Positions 45,167-53,192 of a DNA stretch of 64,000 bases are shown piece by piece (position 1 is the stretch's first letter; each line of letters opens with the position of its first letter). The notes beneath the pieces are model-generated. The model searched no databases. It worked only from the letters and a program-made list of their open reading frames with translations, and was not told where the DNA came from. A program made the position numbers and the translations under genes. This stretch comes from AG1 sp035559775 (lineage in GTDB: Archaea > Thermoproteota > Thermoprotei_A > Sulfolobales > AG1), in assembly GCA_035559775.1 (NCBI GenBank), contig DATMAU010000025.1:1-64000 (forward strand), given 5' to 3'.

Positions 45167-46108
45167 TTATGCTGTCCTCTTAGACACGCTATTCGGAATT
45201 ATCTTGTTGTTATATAGGTATAATAGGTAGGGGATAGCATTGCCTATTATTATCATCTGTGCAGCTATCAGGTGGAGCGGTAGATAGACTCCGGGAGCCC
45301 ATGCATAGTGGGAGGCTCTGTATAGGAGGGCTAAGCCTAATAGGGGTTGGAAGAGCGATGCTATCAGTGCTGCTGTTGACCACGCATCTCTGGATCTCCT
45401 TAGAGTATATGCTGTCAGTGTTAGCAATACCGCAGCTAGGCCCGATAATACGTGCACCTTGACCACGATGTCTATTGCTGAGTTTATAGATAGGGAGAAT
45501 AGATCCCCTGGTAGTGGTTTCTGCGTTGTCTTTGTATAACCCAGCATATATGCCCCTAGAAAAGCTGCTATCAAGCCCCACGCAGAGGCTCCTCTATGAA
45601 GGATCAAGGCTGTTCTCCTCTCCTCCGAGATCTTAGCACGCAACCCGTGATCCAGGATCCCTATCACCATAGCGACAGCACCTATTGTGAGCGTTGCGAG
45701 AAGATTGTTGAGAGAATATATGAGAGAAGCCATAGGTTGCTCTATATATCCACCCAATGCCAAGAGGATCATCCTCCCAGTTATAGCGGTTAATGTAAGG
45801 AATAGTATGGATAGCAATGCTGAGAAGAGGATTAACGGATGGCTCCTCCTAACCCTGGAGACAATGATGGTGAGGATGATGAGAAAAGGTGCTGATAAGA
45901 CGGTGAGTATTCTATGGAGAGGCTCTAGACTCCCCTGCAGGAGTGTTCTAATCAGCTTAACAGGCTCTGAGGGCCACTCAATACCAAGATCAAAGCCCTG
46001 ACCAAGCCCGCTGACTAAGCCCCCCACAAAGCTCAGGATCAACAGCTCTGCTAACGAGATAAAAGCCACAAGACGGACAGCTTGATGTCTATCCAGCATA
46101 AGCCTCAC
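45167..46108 (-). CDS. CtaA/COX15-like heme A synthase family protein
   Basis: A 313-residue membrane protein with about eight helices in two similar halves. GGLVSGLGQGFDLGIEWP after helix 1 matches the G-x-x-TxxGxG..WP loop of CtaA. The heme-ligand-like histidines occur in LEPLHRIL (helix 2), LHRGAS, VKVHVLSG and LPLHLIAAQM. CtaA converts heme O to heme A for heme-copper oxidases, so it implies aerobic respiration. GTG start at 46108 or ATG 46099. No oxidase subunit is nearby. The double-length form contrasts with the four-helix CtaA known from Aeropyrum. Confidence 0.72.
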   Translation of the reverse strand: MRLMLDRHQAVRLVAFISLAELLILSFVGGLVSGLGQGFDLGIEWPSEPVKLIRTLLQGSLEPLHRILTVLSAPFLIILTIIVSRVRRSHPLILFSALLSILFLTLTAITGRMILLALGGYIEQPMASLIYSLNNLLATLTIGAVAMVIGILDHGLRAKISEERRTALILHRGASAWGLIAAFLGAYMLGYTKTTQKPLPGDLFSLSINSAIDIVVKVHVLSGLAAVLLTLTAYTLRRSRDAWSTAALIASLFQPLLGLALLYRASHYAWAPGVYLPLHLIAAQMIIIGNAIPYLLYLYNNKIIPNSVSKRTA

Positions 46109-46134
46109 ATATAACTAGCTCTTCCTAAGATATA

Positions 46135-46932
46135 TCATAAGATCTCGATCTTAAAGCCATTGGGATCTATTATTATACCTCTAGCTCCGCATCGAGTTTC
46201 ACTGATAGGCTGAATATTTTCTAGCTTGACAGACTTATCATCAACCCTGACCGCGTAGCTCTTAAGCCCAGAGCCAGGGGTTGGCGTAGGTATTGGCCAG
46301 TTATTAATTGCAACGTGATGATGATAATCACCATAGGCTAGGAATCTTGCACCAAACCAGACCCCGGTGAGCCTCATACCAAGCACATCTGAATAAAAAC
46401 CACCGGCAAGACCGGGGTTTGCTCCTCTTAAATGAATATGTCCAAAGAGGGTACCATTAGAAATATAATCCCTCCCACCGAATCTTCTTCCATAGAGTAT
46501 GAGATTTTCTATATCTAGAGGTAATGTGTCCATCACCACATAGCCCTTAGAATCCCTGGCCCATCTAGTCTTATCTCTATCGCTATAGATCTCGATCCCT
46601 ATGTTATCCGGATCCCTTATATATACAGCTTCCGAGACGAGATGATCAGCGTATCCTTCGATCCTATCCCATTTATCCAGCACTTTCTCCAGAAGCGCTC
46701 CTAGATCGGCTCTGCTTGGTAATAGTAATGCAAAATGATAGATATAATTCTCCTTATCAGATAATAACCGGTTCTCTTCTAGATATACAATACACCTATC
46801 AGCTCCCCTAGGTGTAAGGCACACCTGATCCTCGAGACTCTTAACCTCAAAACCAAGCACTTCTTTATAGAAGGTGACAGAGTTATCTATGCTTCTCACA
46901 ACTAGGTGTAGATGATCCAGGGGCCATGTCAT
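46135..46932 (-). CDS. VOC superfamily protein, extradiol dioxygenase-like
   Basis: A 265-residue protein with two vicinal-oxygen-chelate modules. Metal-ligand candidates are His8 in LDHLHLVV, His165 or 167 in FGHIHLRG, and the Glu in IEIYSD or the C-terminal FKIEIL. The layout resembles catechol 2,3-dioxygenase/CatE proteins, which cleave aromatic rings with Fe(II), but glyoxalase-type isomerases share the fold. The substrate cannot be assigned. The metalloprotease gene lies 18 bases upstream on the same strand, and the CtaA-like gene follows after 26 bases. Confidence 0.78.
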   Translation of the reverse strand: MTWPLDHLHLVVRSIDNSVTFYKEVLGFEVKSLEDQVCLTPRGADRCIVYLEENRLLSDKENYIYHFALLLPSRADLGALLEKVLDKWDRIEGYADHLVSEAVYIRDPDNIGIEIYSDRDKTRWARDSKGYVVMDTLPLDIENLILYGRRFGGRDYISNGTLFGHIHLRGANPGLAGGFYSDVLGMRLTGVWFGARFLAYGDYHHHVAINNWPIPTPTPGSGLKSYAVRVDDKSVKLENIQPISETRCGARGIIIDPNGFKIEIL

Positions 46933-46949
46933 TGAGTAGCACCATATGC

Positions 46950-47378
46950 CTAGATATATGGTGAGAGTGTTTTTCCAAACCTCCTGAGGATCAGATCTCT
47001 CGGGTCTGCAAGCATCTCAGCTATTTTAGAGGCCCTGCTACCCTTTCCAAAAACCCTCTCCACAATATCCATTGATATCCTTCTAACCTCTCTCTCATCG
47101 ATTATTCCCATTATGTGGAGATACTCGTGCAGCATAACAACAAAGAGATATTCAGTGGATGCGTCAACACCCTCAGCATCTATGAAGCTTCGATAAGCGT
47201 CGGCATTTATCTTTATAACTCTAGAGCCCCACTCAACATAACCCAGAACACCCCGTCCTGCTTTAACAAAAGCAACACTGGCTTCGCCAGGATCTCTTCC
47301 AAAATAATCCCTTATAGCCTTCCTAACACTCAATAGAATCATCCTAGCATCCAGCGGTCTAGAGATAGAAGGCGGCAC
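46950..47378 (-). CDS. Minimal HExxH metalloprotease-like protein
   Basis: A 142-residue soluble protein with a single zinc motif HEYLH (His84-His88) in LFVVMLHEYLHIMG, preceded by a beta-rich half (YVEWGSRVIKINADAY). The third ligand may be the Glu in IDEREVRR. Similar small archaeal proteins are uncharacterised. GTG start at 47378 or ATG 47342. GCTTATAAAGC near 47408-47418 is a probable TATA box. It may be co-transcribed with the VOC protein. Confidence 0.7.
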   Translation of the reverse strand: MPPSISRPLDARMILLSVRKAIRDYFGRDPGEASVAFVKAGRGVLGYVEWGSRVIKINADAYRSFIDAEGVDASTEYLFVVMLHEYLHIMGIIDEREVRRISMDIVERVFGKGSRASKIAEMLADPRDLILRRFGKTLSPYI

Positions 47379-47607
47379 TAGGAAACACCTAACTATTATT
47401 CTAGCATCCCGCTTTATAAGCAGACAATATAGAGAAACATAGTAATGCAGGAGAGAGAATTTCGTAGGAGCATTCGGAATATACTAGATCATCGGCATAG
47501 AAGAACAACAGACCCTATATTCCTCGTGCCTATATAACCGTGGGTCTTAAGACTGCTTGATAGCGTGGATATTATTTACTATGGTTCTAAGTACTTTTGG
47601 TGGGGAC

Positions 47608-48309
47608 ATGGTTTCTCAACACATACTCGATGACATAGCTAGGAGGATAGCTGGCGATATTATTTGGAGCAATGATATATCACTTGGGCTTAGAAAGTGG
47701 AGAGAGATCTTTGGCGCTGCTAGAAGCGATATAGCCAAGCTAATGGGGGTTTCTCAGAGCGTTATTAGCGATTATGAGAAGGGTAGAAGGATCCCTGGCG
47801 CAAAGTTTGTTAGAAGATATGTAGAGAGCCTCTTAAAATTCGATGCCACCAGAGGCTACCAGTCTGTGAAAAGCTTGGCTAGATCCTTCAATCTCAACAT
47901 AGAGGCTGTGATAGACTCGAAAGAGTTCGAGATCCCCATGCAGATCGATACCCTTATAACCAGGGTAAAGGGTGTGCTTTTGAACGCCACCTACAAGGAT
48001 AGAGAGCTTTATGGCTATACAGTGATAGACTCGATCAAAGCCATATCGACCCTCTCAGGCAACGAGTTCTGGAACATAATGGGAATGACGTCCGAGAGGG
48101 CACTTATATTCACCAGCGTAACTACAGGCAGATCTCCAATGATAGCGGTGAGGGTGGCGCCCATAAAACCAGCATCTGTAGTCCTACACGGGACAAAGAG
48201 GGTAGATCCCCTAGCTATCTATCTAGCAGAGTCAGAGGGGATACCGCTTATATTATCAACAGCCGAGAGCGTTGATGAGATTATAAGCGGCTTGAGGAGC
48301 TATCAGTAA
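47608..48309 (+). CDS. XRE-type helix-turn-helix regulator with archaeal C-terminal domain
   Basis: About 233 residues. A Cro/CI-type HTH lies at about residues 30-65 (LRKWREIFGAARSDIAKLMGV, then SQSVISDYEKGRR). A conserved archaeal C-terminal domain of unknown ligand follows (MGMTSERALIFTSVTTGRSPMIAVRV). This pattern belongs to predicted regulators common in archaea. The frame is open from TTG 47557, but GGTGGGG just before ATG 47608 and an ATATTATTTA about 35 bases upstream favour the shorter start. Targets are unknown. Confidence 0.82.
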   Translation: MVSQHILDDIARRIAGDIIWSNDISLGLRKWREIFGAARSDIAKLMGVSQSVISDYEKGRRIPGAKFVRRYVESLLKFDATRGYQSVKSLARSFNLNIEAVIDSKEFEIPMQIDTLITRVKGVLLNATYKDRELYGYTVIDSIKAISTLSGNEFWNIMGMTSERALIFTSVTTGRSPMIAVRVAPIKPASVVLHGTKRVDPLAIYLAESEGIPLILSTAESVDEIISGLRSYQ

Positions 48310-48377
48310 GCCGGATCCTCACTGGGTGGGAAAAAGGAGAAACTGATCTTGGTAGGAAAAACAAAAGATCACCATGA

Positions 48378-49511
48378 TTATAGCTGCACGAGCTCAACCA
48401 TCCTCTGAACCATCTTTAAACCAGATCCTGTGAGGATCACCATAGCTCTCTCGAAAACAGATCCTGCTTCAACAGATCTAAGCAGCCCTGCTAGAGATAC
48501 AGCAGAGGTTGGCTCCACAATTATTCCCTTAGATACAAGCTCTTTCAACGCCCTCCTGATCTCCTGATTGCTCACAACAATAACATCGCCTCTACTATCA
48601 TTCACAGCATCAACGATCTCTCTAAGCCTTGGTGGTTTCTTTATAGATATACCGTCAGCCAGGTTCTCCTCCTCTGGCTCAAGCTCGTTACCCTTCATAG
48701 CAGTATATATTGGGTGGAAGCTTCTAGTCTGAACAGCTATGAGCCTCGGGATTCTATCCCTATACCCCAGCTTAACAAGATCTTTAAAACCCCTGTATAG
48801 TCCTAATAGAAGCGTCCCACTAGATGTTGGTATAAAGATAGCCTCCGGCAGTTCATCGACTTGATAGTGTATCTCAAAAGCTATTGTTTTCATAGCCTCT
48901 ATATGGTGCGGTAACCACGTATGAGGCAAATACGCCCCTGACCTCTCAATAGCTATCCTAGGGGCGAGAGCAGCAGCATGCTCTCTATCCTTTGCAATCA
49001 CTACCTCAGCGCCACATAGTCTTATAAGATCCAGCTTACCTTTAGGAGCTGTTGACGGTGCAACTATTATTGATGAGACGCCATGGGTTTTCGAATAACA
49101 CGCAGTAGCTATCCCAGCATTTCCCGACGAATCCTCGATCACCGCCTTAGCACCCATCGAGAGAGCCATCGATACTGCCAGCGCTGCTCCACGATCTTTA
49201 AAACTACCTGTAGGATTCTGGTTCTCCATCTTGGCCATAACTTTCACATCATATATTTTCAAGTCAACGATCCTCGTAAACCCCTCGCCAAGTGTTGCCC
49301 TATACTTATATCTCGGTAAAAGCTGCTGGAAACACCATATACCCTCTCTACACCTAATAATACTCTCTGGCTCTGGGAGTTTGTTATCCTTTCTATACTC
49401 AAGATCCAGCGGATAACCACACCTAGGGCACATATATCTATTAAGCTCTTCACCAGAACTCCAACCACAGGATCTACATTTAAGAACGTTACCGCCAGCC
49501 CAGCTCTCCAA
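48378..49511 (-). CDS. thrC: Threonine synthase
   Basis: A 377-residue fold-type II PLP enzyme converting O-phosphohomoserine to threonine. A zinc ribbon (Cys12, Cys15, Cys28, Cys31) precedes the catalytic core. The PLP lysine is Lys105 in NPTGSFKDRGA, and SSGNAG and TSSGTLLLG bind the phosphate and cofactor ring. The N-terminal ribbon is common in archaeal ThrC paralogues. Because such paralogues exist, a related PLP lyase (cysteate or diaminopropionate type) is possible. TTG start at 49511. Confidence 0.85.
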   Translation of the reverse strand: MESWAGGNVLKCRSCGWSSGEELNRYMCPRCGYPLDLEYRKDNKLPEPESIIRCREGIWCFQQLLPRYKYRATLGEGFTRIVDLKIYDVKVMAKMENQNPTGSFKDRGAALAVSMALSMGAKAVIEDSSGNAGIATACYSKTHGVSSIIVAPSTAPKGKLDLIRLCGAEVVIAKDREHAAALAPRIAIERSGAYLPHTWLPHHIEAMKTIAFEIHYQVDELPEAIFIPTSSGTLLLGLYRGFKDLVKLGYRDRIPRLIAVQTRSFHPIYTAMKGNELEPEEENLADGISIKKPPRLREIVDAVNDSRGDVIVVSNQEIRRALKELVSKGIIVEPTSAVSLAGLLRSVEAGSVFERAMVILTGSGLKMVQRMVELVQL

Positions 49512-50187
49512 ACACGTCCCGGGATAAAGTCCGCTCCTGGAAATTTATTGCCGTAGCCAACTGTTTCTGATTTCATGATGGTTTATATGGATTGATATTA
49601 GATCATGGTCCTGTGGGAACACTATATAAACTCCATGTATTTTACAATAGACCCAGGATGCGGGGTCACCTCCACAGCGATGAGCCAGAGCAGAGCTATT
49701 GAGAGAGAGCTGTGGGTAGAGATCACACCGAAAGAGTAGAGGTCGAGGATAAAGACTCAGATGAAAGGAGCTTTAGGGCTAGAAACCCGAGGTAAGAGCA
49801 GTTTATACCAAAAACACCAACCGCAATGAAACCCGGACTCGTGGTGATCGCTCTATAAATTTAGATGGAATTCCTCTAAAGGCTCTGTGTTAGACTAACC
49901 GAGAGGGAAGGGCTACGCAGGTCATTTAAATGTCCCTAGTTTAGAACCGCTTCTCGGGCTTTTTGGGTAATTCATTAATGTGGTGTGCTACTAGCATATA
50001 CGATGGAGCTGCATGATATGTCTATTTATTTGTTTTAGATAGCTAATAAAAAATAATAAGTATAAATATATTACTTACAAAAAGCTTAACAGATACCATG
50101 TAATTATACATCTGTCCAGTTTATTGATCTCAGTCTGGAAGGGATAACTGATATAATAAATTTATAAAATGCGTGGGATAATATAAT
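49512..50187. other. Intergenic region with repeat A copy 3
   Basis: This 676-base gap has the thrC promoter at its left, repeat A copy 3 (49580-49840), and then about 350 bases that become very AT-rich (50040-50180). I see no gene in the right part; the AT-rich stretch probably includes the promoter of the 50188 gene. Confidence 0.55.
49580..49840 (+). repeat. Dispersed repeat family A, copy 3
   Basis: The left part (49580-49650), including CTGTGGGAACACTATATAA, parallels positions 1-75, and the right part (49670-49840) parallels 140-315. It lacks the extra block found in copy 1. The tail-like reading frame is interrupted by a TAG (at about 49737), so no protein is made. The conserved TATATAA (49623-49629) could act as a promoter if the element is transcribed. 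Confidence 0.7.
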
Positions 50188-50631
50188 ATGGGAGAGACTG
50201 TGCCTGAAAAGAGGAGGGAAGGTAAAAGTAGGAAAGAGGAGGGATCAAAGAACGTTGTATACGAAGATGAGGATATAGTGGTTATGAGAGCTCCAGACGA
50301 TGAAGAGCTCATAGATCTTGTTAAGAAGAAGATCGCAGAAAATGGAAAACCTATATCCTGGAAAGAGCTTAGAACATATTTCAGCGGTCTTGCAGGTGAG
50401 GATAGGCTTAGGAAGGTCCTGATAAAGCTTATAGAGAACGACGAGATCATAGAGATGCCAGACGGGACATTCGCACTCCCAGGGATGGAGAAAGGATATA
50501 TACCAAGATCCGATGTAAAGAGAGTGAGGCCGCTTGCTCCTCGCAAGTTCAAGGCTCGATGGGGTTCTATGGCCTCAAGGCTCAGAAGGCTCGGGATCAT
50601 CGAAGAGAGTGGAGCAACAACTGAAAACTAA
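50188..50631 (+). CDS. Small basic protein with winged-helix-like core
   Basis: This 147-residue protein is not assigned to a family. A very charged N-terminus (residues 1-28) precedes an acidic linker. A segment resembling a winged helix follows (ENGKPISWKELRTYFSGLAGEDRLRKVLIKLIEND, spanning about 50-85, then EIIEMPDGTFALP as the wing). The C-terminal tail is basic (VKRVRPLAPRKFKARWG). Nucleic acid binding is plausible but is only inference. ATG start at 50188, downstream of an AT-rich region. Confidence 0.65.
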   Translation: MGETVPEKRREGKSRKEEGSKNVVYEDEDIVVMRAPDDEELIDLVKKKIAENGKPISWKELRTYFSGLAGEDRLRKVLIKLIENDEIIEMPDGTFALPGMEKGYIPRSDVKRVRPLAPRKFKARWGSMASRLRRLGIIEESGATTEN

Positions 50632-50809
50632 CCCATAGCTCCTGCAAACGGTTACAGATTCCGTGAAGATCTGTGTAGTTTGTGTTAGCTCTCTTGTTAG
50701 ATCCTTAATTTTATAATGTATAACTATGTAATATCTTATTTATGCCCTAGTATATCTAGCATATAATATAGGCTTGTCAGGTCTGGTCGGATGCTTAACT
50801 AGCCTTCTG

Positions 50810-51364
50810 ATGGATATATTTAATGGGTATATAGTTGTGAGTGAGACAGGATCAGGAGGCTTTGATAGTATTGCTACAGAATCTATGGTAGAGATACCTA
50901 TAGATGATCCTGAGTGCGGTTCAGGAGGCTCTATGAGGATTATGAGGCGGACGGATCCTGTGGCAGGTCCACAGATCTCTGTAATCGTAATATGTCCAGA
51001 GAAAGGATATAAATACTTTGACGAGATACCAGAAAACATAGGTGGTGGAAGAACGCTCGTGATCAGAGTCAATGGATATGAGGATCTCTCAAGGATTATT
51101 ATGAAATCAAGAAGCGCCACAATAATGATCCCTGAGATCGGGCTTGTAAGCACTCCTAGATCTGCTGCTGCCGACGAGATACTCACAGTGGACGGTATTC
51201 TGGAGAAATACATAGATCATCTAGAACCTATGTGTGAAGACACCGAGAACCCTGGTAAATGTAAAGAGGTGGTCGAGTGGATGAAGAGAGCTATGAAGGG
51301 TGAGGAAAGATTCACACTTATAATAGACGATCCTACCGGAAGATCAACTGAGATCTCTATATAG
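50810..51364 (+). CDS. ZPR1-related protein lacking the zinc finger
   Basis: The C-terminal half matches the ZPR1 beta-domain: EILTVDGILEKYIDHL, then MKRAMKGEERFTLIIDDPTGRS near the end. In ZPR1 proteins a C-x2-C...C-x2-C zinc finger comes first. Here the N-terminal half has only isolated cysteines (PECGSGG, ICPEKG) and no finger. ZPR1 relatives bind translation factor eEF1A in eukaryotes; the archaeal role is unclear. The frame is open from TTG 50774. I prefer ATG 50810, because ATATAATATA at 50761-50770 looks like the TATA box. Confidence 0.68.
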   Translation: MDIFNGYIVVSETGSGGFDSIATESMVEIPIDDPECGSGGSMRIMRRTDPVAGPQISVIVICPEKGYKYFDEIPENIGGGRTLVIRVNGYEDLSRIIMKSRSATIMIPEIGLVSTPRSAAADEILTVDGILEKYIDHLEPMCEDTENPGKCKEVVEWMKRAMKGEERFTLIIDDPTGRSTEISI

Positions 51365-51799
51365 GATTGATATCTTATAATTAAAGGGATATTTTCTTCT
51401 TGATATTCGTAGGAGGTATCTATAAGCTTGAAAGGGGTTCCCGATGCTCTCCCCACACAAGCCCCGTGGCGATGGGAGCAGTGCTCCAAGCCATCTTGGG
51501 GATGATCTCTCAAGCCTAGATGGGGGCCAAGTGCCCTTTGACTCGACGGCCGCCCATGACCCTGCAGGATTAGAGATCCTATGGGTAGAGGTGGAAGTCC
51601 CTGGATATGACCATGAATAAAATGAGTGGAATGAACTCTGGGACAAACGGTTATGAGTTCTCTTTCAAAAACTTGAGAGAGCATATAAGGGATCATCTAA
51701 AGAGAGCAGGATCTATAGGGGGTCTTGATCTGTTTTGTAGATCGGCATATATGAGGCTTGGAATGTAATACTAAGCTGGGCGTGAGGGTAACACGCGGG
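51365..51799. other. Intergenic region with repeat B copy 3
   Basis: Most of this gap is repeat B copy 3 (51401-51654). After it there is an imperfect inverted repeat around CTCTTTCAA and TTGAGAGAG (about 51659-51681). A CATATATGAGG near 51745-51755 may be the TATA box of the FAD reductase gene. Confidence 0.55.
51401..51654 (+). repeat. Dispersed structured repeat family B, copy 3
   Basis: Begins with TGATATTCGTAGG and GTATCTATAAGC. It contains the GGAGC-AGT-GCTCC hairpin, the CATCT (51492-51496) with AGATG (51518-51522) stem, and the GGAT-TAGAG-ATCC hairpin (51567-51579). It ends in ACAAACGGTTAT, shared with copy 4. The closing CCCTGGA pair is weakened on its right arm. No intact reading frame spans it. 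Confidence 0.72.
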
Positions 51800-52915
51800 A
51801 TGAGAAGATCTGTGGAGATACTGATAGTTGGGGGAGGTTTTGCAGGATTGCTAACAGCGTCAAGGATCCCGGGGTCTGTGGTTTTTGAAGAGAATCCTCA
51901 GGTCGGTATACCGCCCCACTGTACTGGGCTTGTAAGCGAGAGGACTGTTAGCCTTATTGGTAGCCCTGCTAGGGAGAGTATGATCGCGAGATATAGATCT
52001 ATAGTTGTGGAGAGACTCAGAGGTGGGGAAATAGTAAACCTGGTTCCAGACCAGGCTGTGGTTAGGCTTGATAGGGTTCTTTTGGAAAAGATCCTTGAGA
52101 TAGAGGCTATCAACCAGGGCTCAGCAGTATATACCAGAACAAGGGTTCTTAGTATAGGCGATGGAAGTATTGTTGCTAATAACAAGCATGGTGTGCATAG
52201 ATACACAGGATCTCTTGTGGTTATTGCAGAGGGCTCTCAGCAGAAGTTCTCAAGATCTCTCGGGCTTGTTAGAAAGCCGGAGCTCTTAGTAGGGATCCAG
52301 GGGTTTACAAAAACCCATGGGGGTTTAGACGAGGACGAGATATATGTGTTTGTAGATGACGAGATATTTAGAGACTTCTTCGGATGGTTAATACCACTAG
52401 GCTCCAGAACAGCTCTTGTGGGAATGGCAACACGTCTGAGAGATACACACTATAGAAGGCTGGGCCTCTTTCTAAGGATTCTCTATAAGAGGAAGTTCTT
52501 GGAAGAGAGCCGGTTAGCCAGAATGTATGGAGGTCTAGTAGTTAGGGGAAGCCCCTTAGAAAAACACTACACAGGATCTATAGTAGCCGTTGGAGACGCG
52601 TCCAATTTCACAAAACCCTTTAGCGGAGGGGGTCTCTACCCATCATCAATCCAGATAGGAGCATTAGCGTCGAAGCTTAGGAAACACGAGCCTTTGGAGG
52701 CTCTTATGAAATATGCTAGCGAAATTAGGGATTATGTGGGAAGCCTTAAGCGACAACTAGCGATAACCAGGATCATTGAGAAACTGGGCGTTGAGAAAAC
52801 ACTCCTAATGCTCTCAAAACTAGGTATTCTTAAAAACACAGAGAGCTTCAATTACGACCACCACGATAAAAGCCTTTATACTAAGCTAAAGAAGCTGCTA
52901 GAAGCACGATCCTAA
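51800..52915 (+). CDS. Geranylgeranyl-reductase-like FAD oxidoreductase
   Basis: About 371 residues. The Rossmann FAD site is EILIVGGGFAGLLTASRI at the N-terminus, followed by PPHCTGLVS (the GGR-family Cys block) and VAVGDASNFTKPFSGGGL near residue 285. Members saturate the isoprenoid chains of archaeal membrane lipids or of quinone tails. Whether this paralogue acts on phospholipids or another isoprenoid cannot be read from the sequence. An upstream extension to 51758 is open, but ATG 51800 gives the family's usual start. Confidence 0.82.
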   Translation: MRRSVEILIVGGGFAGLLTASRIPGSVVFEENPQVGIPPHCTGLVSERTVSLIGSPARESMIARYRSIVVERLRGGEIVNLVPDQAVVRLDRVLLEKILEIEAINQGSAVYTRTRVLSIGDGSIVANNKHGVHRYTGSLVVIAEGSQQKFSRSLGLVRKPELLVGIQGFTKTHGGLDEDEIYVFVDDEIFRDFFGWLIPLGSRTALVGMATRLRDTHYRRLGLFLRILYKRKFLEESRLARMYGGLVVRGSPLEKHYTGSIVAVGDASNFTKPFSGGGLYPSSIQIGALASKLRKHEPLEALMKYASEIRDYVGSLKRQLAITRIIEKLGVEKTLLMLSKLGILKNTESFNYDHHDKSLYTKLKKLLEARS

Positions 52916-53192
52916 CGTTATGATTCTGGAAACCTCGATCAATGGTGCGAGAATAGTTTCTTTTAGAGTTATATTAGGTATCATGTCACAGATGTCAAAG
53001 GATTATTGCTCCTCAATTTTAGAGAAATATGTTTTGATCGCTAAGGTTTTTGCCACAAACAGATCTAGTGTATTATTAAGATCAGTCGAATCGCTCTCAA
53101 GCTTTTGAGTCTCGCTTCTGCAGTTAATATGCCTATAAATTTAGATAGCTTATTACTGGCTTCTCTTTGGGCTATTAGCTATGATGAGCCGG

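Noticed and set aside
52920..53108. 62-residue open frame right after the FAD reductase
   Set aside because: No ribosome-binding site, no recognisable motif and unusual composition; more likely chance reading of the 277-base gap.
53181..53187. ATGATGA C-box-like sequence next to the 53193 gene
   Set aside because: No CTGA D box follows at a usable distance and it runs into the coding end of the neighbouring gene.
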